From Antedon mediterranea (lineage: Eukaryota; Echinodermata; Crinoidea; Comatulida; Antedonidae): DNA of 64,000 nt. The stretch's first letter is position 1, and every line of letters begins with the position of its first letter. The notes beneath the pieces were generated by a model that did no database searches, was not told the origin of the DNA, and saw nothing but the letters and a program-made list of their open reading frames with translations. The stretch spans positions 8,133,001 to 8,197,000 of the forward strand of contig NC_092671.1 in assembly GCF_964355755.1 (NCBI RefSeq), written 5' to 3'. Position numbers and translations under genes: made by a program. Shown here piece by piece: positions 25,196 through 38,768 of this stretch.

Positions 25196-28100
25196 AACAA
25201 ATTGTTTGTATGGGGACGATAAAGCTCGAATACTGAACTTCAGAGCATAAGTAATAATACCATTCTTCATTTAAATTCAAAGGCAATCAGAACAAGACGC
25301 GTAGCCTATCACATCAAACTGAATTCCCCAAGATAGAGGCAGGACACGATGTCTATGGGATCAAAATGCAATTGATTTAATTCAGAAGCTAGATCTTATA
25401 ATTCTTGCTGTATTCGAATCATCATCAAGTTAATCGATCTTCATTGTCAGACGTAATGAGTTGATTGAATATACTCAAACCGTTAATGCTCTTTTTTTCT
25501 ACAGAGATCTTATACTTTACTGTTTATTATTGAACATCTGGCTCCTGTAAAACATTACTTTTTAACGTATTAATATTCATCAGATATATAGAATAAATAT
25601 AAACATATTTTATTATCTATAAATAATAATTATCAAAGTAAATCAAACGATTTGTACACAATTTGGTGAGATTCATATTTAGTCTTAATTTTGAAATTAT
25701 TTAATATTAGTAAGTTTAATATGATAGAATGTATTATGGTACCATCAGTTGAATCATCCAGGCTCCATAACAAAATGATGAAGATCCTGAGATGATCTGA
25801 TACCGGTGGTTTTTTTTGTGTGTCTGCCTTTTTTTATTTAAACTTATTTATGCAATTGATTTTGTAACTATGAACATCCGTTTCCGAAATAAAAGTATAA
25901 TAAAACTTACATGAACCATAACTGTTGCACTAGTGTTAGCCAGAGAATGTTGTCAAAACAGCCTAGCTTAAACATTGTATGGGAAATAAGGTTCTCTTTA
26001 TGCCTTGAAGAGAGTTCTTCATGAATCGTTACCAATGGCTTTTAGAGACATGATACATTTATTATTCAAGAGAGTAAACATAAGAAATGAACATTTTCTA
26101 ATATTATTGCGCTATATTTTCAAGAGATAGGACTAATATATGTTCAATATAACAATTAATATCTACAAGATTAAAATAAAGTTAAATTTAATTTGTACAG
26201 AATCGCTTTAATTAGATTTTTGTTTTCATTTTTTTTTAATTGTATCTTTAAAAAAATACAATTTAGCTTCTTTTTACGAATTTTAGGTATGATAATAAAT
26301 ACATGGTAGGCCTAAATCAACCAAATTATATTTTAAATAGTTACATTATTCGCAATGAAAGCCAATCAACCACATTATATTCTTAATAGTATTAAAACAT
26401 TGCAGGGATTGCATTTTGTTGTCGAGAAGTACCGACTTTTTAAATATAAAATTTATTTAGTTTCATCAACCAATTTAGTTAGGTAATTGTTGGTATTACG
26501 TAATAATATTTTAGTAATTCAACAACAAGCTTTCTTCCTACGAAAAAATCAATATAAAGACAAATATGACTAATTCAAAAGGTATACATTTACAAACATT
26601 ATTGTATTTTCATTTATATTTAGTTTCGTCTTCAGTATATTTGCGAGTGTATTGACGTGATTTAGGAGGTAAATAGAAAATAGGCCAATAGTGTATTTCC
26701 TAATCCACCTTTGGTCGATACAAACAAAAATATAACAAAAACAGTGGCCTCATTAATAGACTCTTCGGTGTCTTTCCTTAACGAGTAAATGCGTTACCAT
26801 TAACGAGAAAAAGAGTTAACAATAAGTACTTCCGTTTACGATTAATTTAATATCTATATACTATTGAAAACACTAGGTACTAACGTAGAGCAAATTAGTT
26901 AGACCTACACTAATAACTAGATCTTAATAGGCGATTACGTCATAATAACGTGTCGTCCCTCCTTCCTCGGCGCCGAACGATTCTCGGTCAACGCACCAAC
27001 GGTTTTTTTTTTCGAATTCCTTTCTCATCAACGCAACGTGGAAATTACACACGGAGATGAGCAGATAAGAGAATACAGTTGCATTTTATTGAACGAATTT
27101 TAAAAACTTTCGGAAGCAATAACAGATAGTAAAAGAATAAACGCACGAACACAGCTGGTTCTCCATCAGTCGAGTTTGAGTAAATGAGAAGTTGGCGACA
27201 CATCATCGGTAGAATGAATGAAGAACATGATATAATGGTACATAAGACGAATCACCAACAGACCTCAGCTTATGGATAAATCAATATTTTGCATAGAGAA
27301 AGCGTCTAACCTTTCATATACAATTCACCTAGGAAGCGAATTGGTGTCAATTTGCATCAAAACCATATCGACAGGTTCATAACTTATAGAGGCAAAGATA
27401 ACTAAATAACATGTATTGAAAAATATACATTGTCCTTTTGAAACAGCTATTAATGAGATAGAATTTGGAATTTATGTAACATTTAGAAACGGTTTTGGCC
27501 ATTATCTTACGTGAAGGCATAATGAAGATTTGATGTTAACCTGTAAATGGGGTGGGATGTAATGAGAAGGATAAGTACCACAATTTGACATAATAAGTCA
27601 CCATAATCAAACTCATTTATCAATGCATGAATGTCATCTCAAATAAATGGGTACCAATAATATGCATAGGCCACTCTTAACAAAAAAAGCTTTTTTCAGA
27701 TTTCATACATTTTAAAGTGTATATTGCATAAGTGCCTGTGTAATACTACGGTCGATAACCGAAGATAAAATAGTATAACATATACATTTTTCCACAGAAA
27801 CAAAAGAAATTAGAAGGTTTTCATCCTATAACGTTTTATCGTAACGATGTTATTGTTCTTATTGATCATGACGTCATTTGATTACATAAAAAAAAATATT
27901 ATTTTCACAATGATTCTAAATTCAAGAATGAAAACTTTTGTTTTTTTGTTTCTTAATTTCGACCAATTTTAATTAAATAAGTTAAAACTGTTGGGAATGA
28001 AATTGTTATTTGTGGGTACCTTATAATTCAGTGTCAAAATCATTCCCTTATTCTCGTCCCACTGACTATAATAAAAAAAAATTGAAATAATAGATGCACG

Positions 28101-30197
28101 AGTTGATTATGTACTTCGATGTTTAAATTATCAATATATAAATATATTTAGACCTAAAAAGTAAAAAAAAAATCTAAATTAATTGTTGTAATAGTGGAAT
28201 AGTTATTTTACAAAGCCTCAGGAAAATCTATAATCGATGTCATAAACAATTAGCTAAAAAATATATTTTTGCTAATTTTTTCGAATTGTCATATTTTTAT
28301 TCGTCCTACATAATTAATGGTCATTAAATGAATAATTAGTGTTTGTTAAAACTAAAAGCTATAACCTAAATATTGAACTTATTATAATATGGTTAATATT
28401 TCTAATTTTCTCTATAGTTTATTTACAAGTAAAATATTGAGCTTTTATAAGTTGAGTTAAGTTATCAATTACTTTTTAAATAAATGAATAATATTGAATT
28501 TTAATCAAAAAAAGGGCAAAATATTCTAAAACCCCTAAAATTTATAACGAAGACATATTTTTCGTATGGAAAATGTCACATGAACTGTCCGCGAGTCGAT
28601 CAAGGGATCGAGAGCCGCTCGAATGCGACCCAATATTTTATCACATTATTATCAATGTGGTCACTACAACCAAAATGTGATGGTAAAGCTATACTTAAAC
28701 CATGGGGTTCACTCTTTCTTTCCTGCTTGAACCCCATTTTCCCGTGCAGTAATCCAATCATGATAATCTGAAGGCGGAGGTGCGTAAATACGGTTTGTTA
28801 ATGCCATCAAGGATTTTCGACTGATAGTCGTCGGGATGGGTTATGAAGGGGTATGAGCGATGTCGGTCTAATATGCCTAATAGTGAGGGCCGTATCAGGT
28901 TCACGCTCTGTTTCCAGGAGCTTGGAAAACAGAAGACATATCTATGACATATTTAACTGTTTACAATTATACAGCATTATTTTAAAGCGACAATATCATG
29001 ATTTAGTCGTTTTAAAGCAGACAAATTGAGTCCACAATTAAAAATGACTCTATATTAATAAACTTAAATATGCCTATATAAGAAATAATAATATTATTTC
29101 TAACGTATTGCATTTTTTCATTAGTTATGTCAATTACTCTACGCATCGACATTAACATTATAATTCACATGAATATGCCCGAAGGAACCCAGGGATTTGA
29201 GGCGGACGTCCTGGAGTCTAGGCACCCATCTGTTAACATAAAACTGGGCCTACGCCTACATAACCCATCATTTAAACAAGTAAATATTATTTAAGAATAA
29301 CACGTGCGTGACTTATTATGTTGATATAACAAATAAATCGTTTTTAAATGTCTGTAGGATATGTATACATTTATTAATATTATCTTAAATGATATACTCC
29401 AAAATTGTTTGTCTGAATGTTAACAATTTGGTTTTATTATTTTCCTAATTCAATACACGCGACCGTCTGTGATCAAGTCACGATATATGGGTCTCGTATA
29501 TCGCTGAAAATCAATTCTAACTCGTCTGTATACATATTTATTATTTGAATTAAATATAAAGAGACAATTATTGGATTCACATTAAAAATGATGACAAAGT
29601 CTTATAATTATTCAATTGATATACTTTATGTATTCTTTTTCTAATAGATTCTTTAGTTGATAGAAGTTCACTTGTATAGGCCTACCTTCTACAAACAAGT
29701 TGTTTCATGTTATGATATACGGTAACTAAGAGAGAAGATATCGGAACTCACTCTTCCCTGATATAACGTATAGATCTCATACCGGTACGTTAGGGTTTAT
29801 TTTTAATCTTTACCGTATGCTGTTATATAAAATAAATATATTTGTTATCACTGTTACAATTTAATTAAACAAAATATTTACTTAGGACGGTAGCATAATC
29901 TACATTTAAATTAGGCCAATAATGTGCAAGTTTATAGGCCTCACGTTTTATGACGTCAATGATCGTAGCCTGAAACTGTCATGTTATTTATGGGGTGGGA
30001 GTTGGTGGCTGGTTTATGAAAAAAAAAATGATATAAAGCCTAATTGTGAAAAACGGGGTTGTCGACGAAATTGGTTAGTTTCTTGCGTGTCTAATACGAA
30101 AAAATATCAAACGAAAAACAAAGTCAAACAAAATCAGACGACGAATTTCATATACAAATTGATTTTTTGCCAGCCTAAACTTCTAATTTTGAATCAG
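25196..30197. other. A+T-rich intergenic DNA without a supported gene
   Basis: Mostly plain A+T-rich DNA. A patch of higher G+C lies at about 26930-27200 and another at 28560-28930. A perfect CRE-type TGACGTCA is at 27869-27876. Open frames at 28580-28771 and 29922-30254 show no domain. Confidence 0.5.
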
Positions 30198-30780
30198 GTG
30201 TCAGCGAAAATGAAGCAAGTACAGTTCGTGACATATCGACAACCGCTTCCGTGAACCGCATTCACCGAGTGATGATTAGTACTAAAGAGACGGTAAGGGA
30301 CATAAAACATTTACTTCATGTAAATACAACAGCTAATCGTTCCAAATTGTTATTGTTCAACAATAAATTCTAATTTCTAACCTAAATTGGTTTATTTTAG
30401 CAATTTCCCTGAACAAAAACTACAGCGTCACGCTCCGGTTGTCTATTGCGTGATACGACGTAACAATTTCGGCAGTGCGAAATATTGTCTGTAGTGCGCT
30501 GCCCTTATTCGTTTCAGCTACAATGGACGCGGCAACACCCGCGGCATTTGCGGCACTACGTAAAGAAATGCTAATAGTTACCGAGGCGCCAAAAGCCTGA
30601 GCAATGCCTAAAGGCTTACAATACTGCCAGCAGTTGAACTCTATACGGAGAAATTGTCTACTATGCTGCAAAAAGGGAAGGATCTCCCTAGACTATGAAG
30701 TGAGCAGAAATCGCTGGAAGATTTCTGTAAACATAATTTTAGACACGAATGTAAGTGTCATTTGCTATTCCTTGTAATTA
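30198..30780 (+). pseudogene. Coding-like island, broken frame (unrecognised)
   Basis: A patch of higher G+C. On the + strand one frame from about 30463 to 30778 is open except for one TGA near 30598, and reads with an amphipathic, alanine-rich character (for example MDAATPAAFAALRKEM). A TGA near 30451 closes it on the 5' side. Upstream, an AG acceptor-like site at 30196-30197 precedes a stretch open to a GTAAGG donor-like site near 30292. I recognise no family. It may be a decayed gene, a transposon relic or chance; the opposite strand also has an 83-codon frame here. Confidence 0.2.
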
Positions 30781-33440
30781 TAAATATGATGAAACGGCAA
30801 CCTTTGCGATAACCATAAAATCAATGCAACGCACCAGAGAGAGACCTCTGTTTGGCAAAGTTAGTCATAAATCGGCTTTCGTTTGAATCCATCTTAGACG
30901 AATGTTGAATACAGATATGGACAACCTTAAGAGTAAGGAAGAAGCATGACAGACAGAAGTGGTGAGGGAAAGCAAATGGGACGTTAAAATTGAGAACCAA
31001 CCAGAAGATCAATGCTATGAAGGAAGAGATGCAGATATTGCGAGAAAATGTAATAATATAGAAGACAGGGACAAAAGATAATTTATTCGCTTCGCTGTAT
31101 TTATATAAAATATATAAATTCACTATAAGCCTAACGTTATTGTACCAATCACCCAGTTGAAAGTCACAAATTGTACAAATGATGAAAGCCGTACTTTTGA
31201 ATGGTATGACTGACCAATGTATTTTTCCTGTGTTCTTTGATGTCACGACAATATAATATGTATCAATACAGTTGTTTAATCTAGCAATTACAAATCTTAA
31301 GAAAGAAAAATATGCGATGCACCTTGTGGAAATGCACTGTTACGTACAATATCAAATGTTACTACACATTGTGTACATCTCATTATACAAATATCGCAAT
31401 AAAGACGGCAAACATTAAACATTTCAATACACACATCTCTTCAATCCATTCACTATCTGATATGTATATGACTTGCCGATAATCAGGTACTCATTAAGTG
31501 ATACCTTACTTGTATATCATGAATATATATTTGAGTGACCCTAGCCTACAGAAAAAGAAACATTTAAAGGGCTAAAATCAATGAATATCTTAGAAATCAC
31601 AGAGGTACTAAATGATCATGTCCAACTGAGTACCCTAAGGATAGAACCTTGTTCAAAATGCTGTATGGCAAACTGAAAAGGTTAATCACAAATTTGTTTT
31701 ACTAGACATGCACGATATTGTCTCTTTGTTCAAGTAAAACGTGAAAATTCATATTAATTAAGAGATTGGATTAAAATGAAATTTCATATGATCATATTTG
31801 GCGATCGTTTTGCCGCTGCACGACATTCAATGCCCTCATCGTATTTAAGTGCAACTTGATCATGCAAAATAAAAAATAGCAAACTTCTCGGGCGTTTTAC
31901 AAACCGATGACTGGGCATGTACAGCGATGACTTACAACTGTTACCTATATTATTCAACGAACATAATACAATCCCTAATCAAATGATTGATAAATCGATT
32001 AAAAAAGTTTAAGAAAGTTTACTGCCATCTGAATAAATTAATATTGTCAGATTTCAGCAATAAATCTTTCAAAATAGAACTTCATAATCATGATTGTTTT
32101 TTTCTAAAGTAAACATTTATATAATTATTCCATTAGAATACATATATAACTAATATTGATAATTGATTTTGTATATTAATGATTTAAATTTATGATAATA
32201 ATTGTCGATAAGCCGCTTTACAAAAACCCAAATATTCCACATAAAAATTAACAATTAGATTAAGTAATCAGAGAAATTCAATAGATACAAATTGATGTAT
32301 CAATTCTCGAGTTATTGCAGAACGTTAAAGCAGGGAAACAATGCAACGCTCTGTGAAAATCATTATCATTACTAATTGAAACAAATTAGTTTGATTATCA
32401 GTTAAGTAGAATGGTGATTTATTCTAACAACCTTGATAAATAATTCCAAATAACGACATATTACAAGTATTTTTTCTTGCTTCCAATTCAATTGATCAAG
32501 GTTAATTTAAACAATTCCCGACGAATCTAGCCCCCTTCATGCAAATTTGAGCCTAACTTTTGTTTTGGTAATGGTCGCCCAGGGAAAGAGAGAATTATTC
32601 CCGCATGAATTAAACAAATCAGTTTAGCTCAAACCATTCACAACACGATTTTTATAAGGCATACAAAAATATTGAGCAGAATGTATTTGCATTCCCTAGA
32701 CGTTGGAGTGTACCGGTACTGTAGTTTATAATGTTCTATGTTGTAATACAGTGAAATATAGAGTACATTGATACTTGAAGGAGGTGGTGGTGAGGTTAAT
32801 GATGGTGGTGGATGATGGTCAGGGTCAGCAAAGTATAAAGAATTGCAAAGTACTGACAGTGTTATCGTCGTATTGTCCTACAATGACAGAACATGGAATG
32901 TAATTGTTTTGTAGTTTGTGCTACAATTGCAACCATGATCAACATTACATTATATCCATTTTTTAAAGTACGTTATTTTGGTTCAATAAAAAGTAAACAA
33001 CTTTAACCAAATATATTTATAATTAGAATAACTATATAATGAGATATCCATTCTTCAAATTAAAAATATTTTCAATCATACCATAGATTTAAAAAATAAG
33101 AATTTGAATTTCAAACTTTAATAATGTATTTGAATGGTACATTTTATTGGCTTTATATGGTAGGCATATAGGCACATCGTATTCTGCTTGTTAAATTAAA
33201 CTACCTTCATAATAAATCAATTATTTTTTCTACTACACCATTTTGGAATTTCAGAAATACTTTTTTCTTAAATTTATTGTGGATGAAACTTGCGGTTAAA
33301 CAAACTATTTTACGAAATCGGTGACAATCTTAATTAATCAATTCTCCTACTACCATTTAAAACTGAAGACCAATGATTGTATATTCCTACGTGCTATGCA
33401 AGAAGTCGCTCACTTATTATGCAAATGTTACTTCTTATCG
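30781..33440. other. Intergenic DNA upstream of Hox2
   Basis: A 141-codon minus-strand frame (30821-31246), hydrophobic and Cys/Phe-rich, has no recognised domain and no supporting context. The segment 32240-32640 is rich in ATTA/TAAT words and has an octamer-like ATGCAAAT near 32539; it may be regulatory but I cannot show it. A short G/T repeat (GGTGGTGGTGAGG-like) is near 32781-32815. Confidence 0.45.
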
Positions 33441-33446
33441 TACTTG

Positions 33447-33558
33447 ATTGGCTTACCGCGGTCACGTGAAGACTTTCACGGTTAATTCGGTCCAATAATC
33501 TAAAACTCTCAGATCATCAATGCCCAACAACATCTTTCTAAGCATCGTTGTATAAATA
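33447..33558 (+). promoter_or_regulatory. Hox2 promoter candidate: inverted CCAAT, E-box, CCAAT, TATA
   Basis: In order: ATTGG at 33447-33451, GGTCACGTGA with the E-box CACGTG at 33463-33468, CCAAT at 33492-33496 and TATAAATA at 33551-33558. A TATA box here would place the transcription start near 33580, leaving a leader of about 85 bases with no ATG before the Hox2 start. The E-box/CCAAT pair is shared with Hox3 and Hox1. Confidence 0.6.
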
Positions 33559-33664
33559 TATTAGAGGAGAAATTCCTAAAACGGAAGATTTAATCTAGCT
33601 TGATCTATCTAATAATTTTCAAACATAAACACAGGTCTTGAAAAGGTACTGAAAAAATATAAGC

Positions 33665-34055
33665 ATGTCTTGCGCGTTACTTGGCGATTGTAGTGACGGT
33701 GGAGGAGGAGGCGGTAGCGGGGAACCATCTGCAGGAGACGTTATCAACACTCAGGCTTCAAATCAATCAATCATGTCTTCAAGTAGGTACGTTAATAATG
33801 AATGTGTGGCAACCAGTCTAGCCTCTCACTCTACACCATCTCCGACGACAGACTACACACCCGTGGACCCAACAACATTCTCCTGTTCCCTCGGGTTCGC
33901 TGGCCTACCCAGGACTTGCACCAAAGTCGCAGAAGTTTCGCCGGATGAGCGTAACAAGCCGATTGCATCCGTGAAGCTACCGGAATATCCATGGGCAAAA
34001 GAAACCCTAGGGCCTATACAAACACAATTGAACCAGACAAACAACGGGAGCAAAG
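33665..34055 (+). CDS. Hox2: Hox2 exon 1: N-terminal region and variant hexapeptide
   Basis: First coding exon of a group-2 Hox transcription factor; the full CDS is join(33665..34055, 37915..38768), 414 aa. The start is the first ATG after the TATA box. The N-terminus has a run of six Gly (residues 12-17), and DVINTQAS weakly recalls the FINSQPS of vertebrate Hox2. The rest is Ser/Thr/Pro-rich. The hexapeptide region reads LPEYPWAKE (YPWA at 108-111), matching the PEYPWMKE of Hox2 except that Met is replaced by Ala; the Trp that docks on the PBC cofactor is kept. The exon ends after one base of a codon at a GTAGGC donor (34056), a phase-1 intron as in its neighbours. Confidence 0.92.
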
Positions 34056-37000
34056 GTAGGCTATTCTTATTTTGACAACTTGACGTATTGATAATTAATG
34101 AAATTGTTTAAAAATCGAAAATGCTTTTAAGATAACTGAGATAGATTTGTTATTGAATTACTAAAACCGTAATGTATTTTTTGAAATCATTATTGTATTG
34201 TTGTGCATTAATAACATTTTTTTTGTTCTTAATTTGTAATAATGTTAATATACATCAGCGTATCATCAAAATGTTGACAAAAGAAATTTATGCAAATCTA
34301 TCAAAAGTGTGCAATTGTTTGACAGATAATTTGTGCACCAAAATTGTTTAGCAATGTATGATTTACAACACAAATATTTTCTTATCAAAGTTTTAGAACG
34401 ACGTAGGCCTAACATGTGTTCCCATACATAGAGACATCGTTTATTTGCGCTATATGTAAATCTATATTATTATTACTGTACATCGTAAAAACAATTATTA
34501 GATAATTCTTCAATGGTAAACCAACAAACAAATTAATAATTGGGTTGGTTTTTTACTTTTTTTATTATTTACTAATCTAATAACGTGATGACAAATTAAA
34601 TATATTTTAGAATAGTTCAAATGAAAAGTATCTTATCATGTAGATTGTGAGTTGCGAATAATATATATCATGGTATCGCTGTTATATAATTCGTTATGTA
34701 TATAAATTTAACCATTGTATAGTCATTTATATAAGACTTAGAAAGTATATTACGATAATCGCAACTTAAGGTCTTCCTACATTTTAATTTTTTTGTTGGA
34801 TGACCACATGGTTCTAGATTTTTATTTAATTTGGTAGGACAGAATAACCGCAATAAACACTGACCTAAACATTTTCCAAACATTGTTACATTGAAGTACA
34901 TAGAAAATTAAGCACACTAATTGGTTCGTCGTTTATAATCATTGTTTGTGCGACTCATCCTGCCAACGTATTGTCATAAGTGGTAAAGATGATTTTACAC
35001 TATGGTTATAGGTTCTTTATTATTAAAGTGTAGACAGTATAGAGTAGTTTGTATTGCGACTTTACTATAAGAAAGGTTAAAAAAGTTTATTTTTATATAA
35101 CGAATTTGGGTATCAAACAAGTTGAGAAGTTTTGTCAAAAACAACAACTTGAAATCATAGTCATTCGTATCGGAATAAAAGTAATGATTTTGTTTTGCTC
35201 TGCTATTAAGTTTTTTTGCTTGTAACATTGACTTATTCAAGTATGTTCAAAGACTAGGCCTGCGTGTTATGTTATTATTGGTTATTATATAGGCCTATGG
35301 TTAAATATCGCCACTGTCTTTTGAGTACATGTTCCAGGTCATATCTTTCCAATAGGACTTGACTGAACTCATTTGTATATAACAGTTGTTTACATTTAAT
35401 TTATTTATTTATATTCGCGTTATCTTTTTATCGTGTTTATGTTAGGCTAAGTAACAAAATGGCATATTAGTTATATGTGCAATTAAAATTCTGAATAATC
35501 AATTTTTTTCTAAACTTATATAATAATTCATTCAATAGTCTTACAATATTCGTTGAATTGAAAGCATAACGTTGTTTTATCTTTTGAAAAGACGACTTTA
35601 TAAAAATATAATATCACATTAAATATTATATTATAGGCCTACAATCATTTAAAAAAAACGAATTATATGTGACGTATTGATAGAAGTGCATTGAGTGTCT
35701 CAAGAGATAAAATTAAAACGAAAAGAGAAATTCTATCCCGAGTCGGTTAGATCATAGTTGACAAAAGTGTTAATAGAGTCTTCGAGTGGTGGAAGCAATA
35801 AAAGCAATATACCGCTTAGGCCTGTAGCGTTATAATCGCGTTGGTTTTGCATTTTCAATATGTTTGTGAAAAAAAACAGTAAGAGAAATATTTCTCTTAA
35901 AAATCCAGTAACATTTCAGCTCGTTCCGTTTATTAGAATAATCATTTGTAACGTAAAATTAAATATTTAATATAAAATACTGAGTTAATACTTTCTTACT
36001 TACCTAAATTTATAGCATTAGGTCCAAACTTGAATTAAAACGAGTGTAACTCCAAATAAAGCGGCAGGATACATTGATATATTTAATTATTTTTAAGAAT
36101 CTGCTCAAACTTGGTCGATCTCTTTCACTCTCTACTCTTTTCTAACGTCCAAGTATCATTTAAACGTGTTCTTCTTTTTTAACCCTTTCCTTAAAAAACA
36201 AAATGTGGTTTCTTTATTGGTAGGCCTATGTGTTAGTGAGGCCTATGTGTTAGTGAAGGATGTTAGTTAGTACCCAGAACACCTTTATTACAAAAACATT
36301 ACTAAAATTGAACCGGTATTTAATAATAACGGTAGGCCTAATAGTTAAATTTCACAGTTGTAATAGTTAGTCTATACCAATGAAAGATAAGTGTATGGTT
36401 TTTCATCAAATCTAAAGCTACGCATTAGGCTTTTTCTAGGCCTACGACATGCTCACTTGACGGGTGCGGGGACGGGTATTAAACAAACGGCGAGAATCTG
36501 AATTTACATACATATTTTAAACGTTAATTTAATTGTTTATAAATCTCTTAATATCTAAGTAATCTTTTTTCTACTATTGTTCATTTTCTGCTATTGATAA
36601 TTTTACTTTACACAAACGGTGCACTTATAACAATTGATTATATCGTTGGTTAATCTGAATTTGTAAATTTATTCTTCGCCTAACTTATTTCATCTGCGGC
36701 TAAATTCTATGTCACTTTGTCAACTCAAATCGCCACCTGCAATCCGTATTATGTCATTTTTGTCAGCTAAATTTCTGTTCATTTCTTTTTGATTAAAACT
36801 GTATGAATTCCATTTCGACCACTCGTTGTCCATCATTCAACTGTCGCAGAAAACTTTAGAAAGCGAATGTAATGCATTATGTGTGTAACACAATATTAGG
36901 TAGAACTGCATAAATATTGTATAGTTTATTTATCATTTGTGTGCGTTTTGTCATCATTTGTCAATGCATTGTTAAGTTTCTTTATCCTTATGTTAATATT

Positions 37001-37914
37001 TATATTGTTTATACAATTTTTACCAATCCATCACTCAATGAGCAAAGCATATTCCTTTTTAATGCTAATTTTCCTTCACCGTAGATGATAAAGCCGATCG
37101 GTAACGTAATTTAAAGTTTGCGTATGAATTTGAAATTTTAAAATTACGTAGGAAAAAAAACAATGCGGTGCAAATTTGAAAAGCGCACACGTAGTCGGGT
37201 CTTGGTTTTCCATAGAGTTGTTGAGATGTTCATTGTTAATCACGACAATAGCTCGTCAATTAGTATATTAATGAGTTTATAACTGATCGAAGTAACAACA
37301 GCTAAATAAAGACTTGACAAATTGCGAGAATATAATTTTAATTCTTAGCACGCAATACGTATGGGTAACATTGTCGGGCAAAAAAAGTTATATGAGATCT
37401 ATTACAATGCGTAGGCTAGACACACTGTTGCCGGTGTAGGTCTATCTACGGGCTGCTCAAGGAAAATGTGATCCTGGTAGATGTGTAACTGGTGTGTCAT
37501 AACAAATCAACAACCGGTGAATAATTGAAAGAAATGCACAAAAAGCAGTCTAAAAATCTAAAAATAATTATTTATATTGATTATAATAATGGATTATTAA
37601 TATCGTTATTGCTATTATTTTATCTTGGGAGTATACCAGGCTCATTCGATCTACTTCAGTATTAGAAAAACATAATTTACATGTATTTTAAATTGTTTTC
37701 GTCTACATTTGAATGTAATATATAAATAAATGGTAAACTAATATTATTTTATAATACAATTTTTTTTTTTGTTATGTAGTGCGCCCTCATAGTTAAATAA
37801 AGTTTTTGTATTGTTTGTTCAACTTTTGTATTGATTGATTGATTGATTGATCACTTTATCTCAGAATAACAAAATTCCATGTACTATATAAAACTGAATT
37901 CTCTTTTTTTTTAG
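34056..37914 (+). other. Hox2 intron (3.9 kb)
   Basis: Donor GTAGGC; acceptor TTTTTTTTTAG ending at 37914. Splicing gives a continuous frame ([14 protein letters not shown]). Contents are A+T-rich with many TAGGCCTA palindromes (34405, 35291, 35635, 36222, 36334), a short direct duplication of AGGCCTATGTGTTAGTGA near 36222-36256, and five tandem TTGA/TGAT words at 37831-37853. Open frames on the minus strand (34668-34901, 34995-35240) show no domain. Confidence 0.85.
37831..37853 (+). repeat. TGAT microsatellite at the end of the Hox2 intron
   Basis: Tandem TTGATTGATTGATTGATTGA, then TCA, 62 bases before exon 2. Each overlapping TGATTGAT also fits the core of PBX-HOX composite sites, so it could act as clustered binding sites or be a plain microsatellite. 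Confidence 0.6.
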
Positions 37915-38768
37915 AGAGTACGAAAGGTGAACCACCAAGACGAGCAAGGACTGCGTTTACCACCACCCAATTGCTTGAACTAGAGAAAGAATTCCATTAC
38001 AACAAATACCTATGCCGACCAAGAAGAATTGAAATCGCAGCCATGTTAGAGTTAACAGAACGTCAGGTAAAAGTTTGGTTTCAAAACAGGAGAATGAAGC
38101 AGAAACGCGTCGCGCTAAAACAGGCGGCCAAAAAACGGTCGCAGAAAATCCACGCTGGAGACACGGGTTCACATTTGGATCATTTGAATACAGACGCTAC
38201 GGCACTTAGTAACTGTTCAATGAAACTAGAAAACTCTTATAAATCCTGCGTGGTAAGCAGGTCTGATTGCTGTATAGGAATGCCGGACTACCAAAGAGAA
38301 AGTGAACATTGCATTGAAAAGGTAGCTAATAATATTCAAAATGGTTACCACGGGCAGCCGCACTCAGGGCAGACCTGGTATGATTCCGCCGTACCGGTAT
38401 CGGACAACTCAATACAACAAAATTCAAACAGAGTGTGTCAAATTCCTGCTTCTGCAGATTCTATTTCTCAAGTAAGACGACCTATTTTTGGTGCTAATTC
38501 TCATTGCATCTACAGCAACACGTCTGCGCCGACGGACGAGAATTCATCATGTCGTATGGCGTCATCAATTCCGAATTTACCGGCAAATTATCAAAGCTTT
38601 CCAACTAATTGCAATTTCCCGACAAAATATGTTACCGATTCATTTATGAGTCTGAAACCAGGAAAGAAATCAACATGGGCAGGACACTTTCCAGAACAAA
38701 TGCTAGGCCATCAAGGAGCGCAGCAAATGGTGTTCCAGTCGGCGGTGTTTCCGCAAACATTCACTTAG
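37915..38768 (+). CDS. Hox2: Hox2 exon 2: homeodomain and C-terminus
   Basis: Second and last coding exon. The homeodomain spans residues 138-197, starting [12 protein letters not shown], with [19 protein letters not shown] in helix 1-2 and [19 protein letters not shown] in helix 3. R5, W48, F49, Q50, N51 and R53 are all present. The group-2 identity rests on the [25 protein letters not shown].[19 protein letters not shown] pattern of vertebrate and insect (proboscipedia) group-2 proteins. The tail of 217 residues is Ser/Asn/Gln-rich with several Cys and no second domain; it ends at TAG 38766-38768. An overlapping frame at 38609-38884 is a shadow. Total length 414 aa is normal for Hox2. It is a nuclear DNA-binding protein that in other animals patterns anterior tissue together with Hox1 and Hox3. 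Confidence 0.95.

Noticed and set aside
30821-31246. 141-codon minus-strand frame, hydrophobic
   Set aside because: No domain or signal I can name; composition like the surroundings; stop codons are simply sparse.
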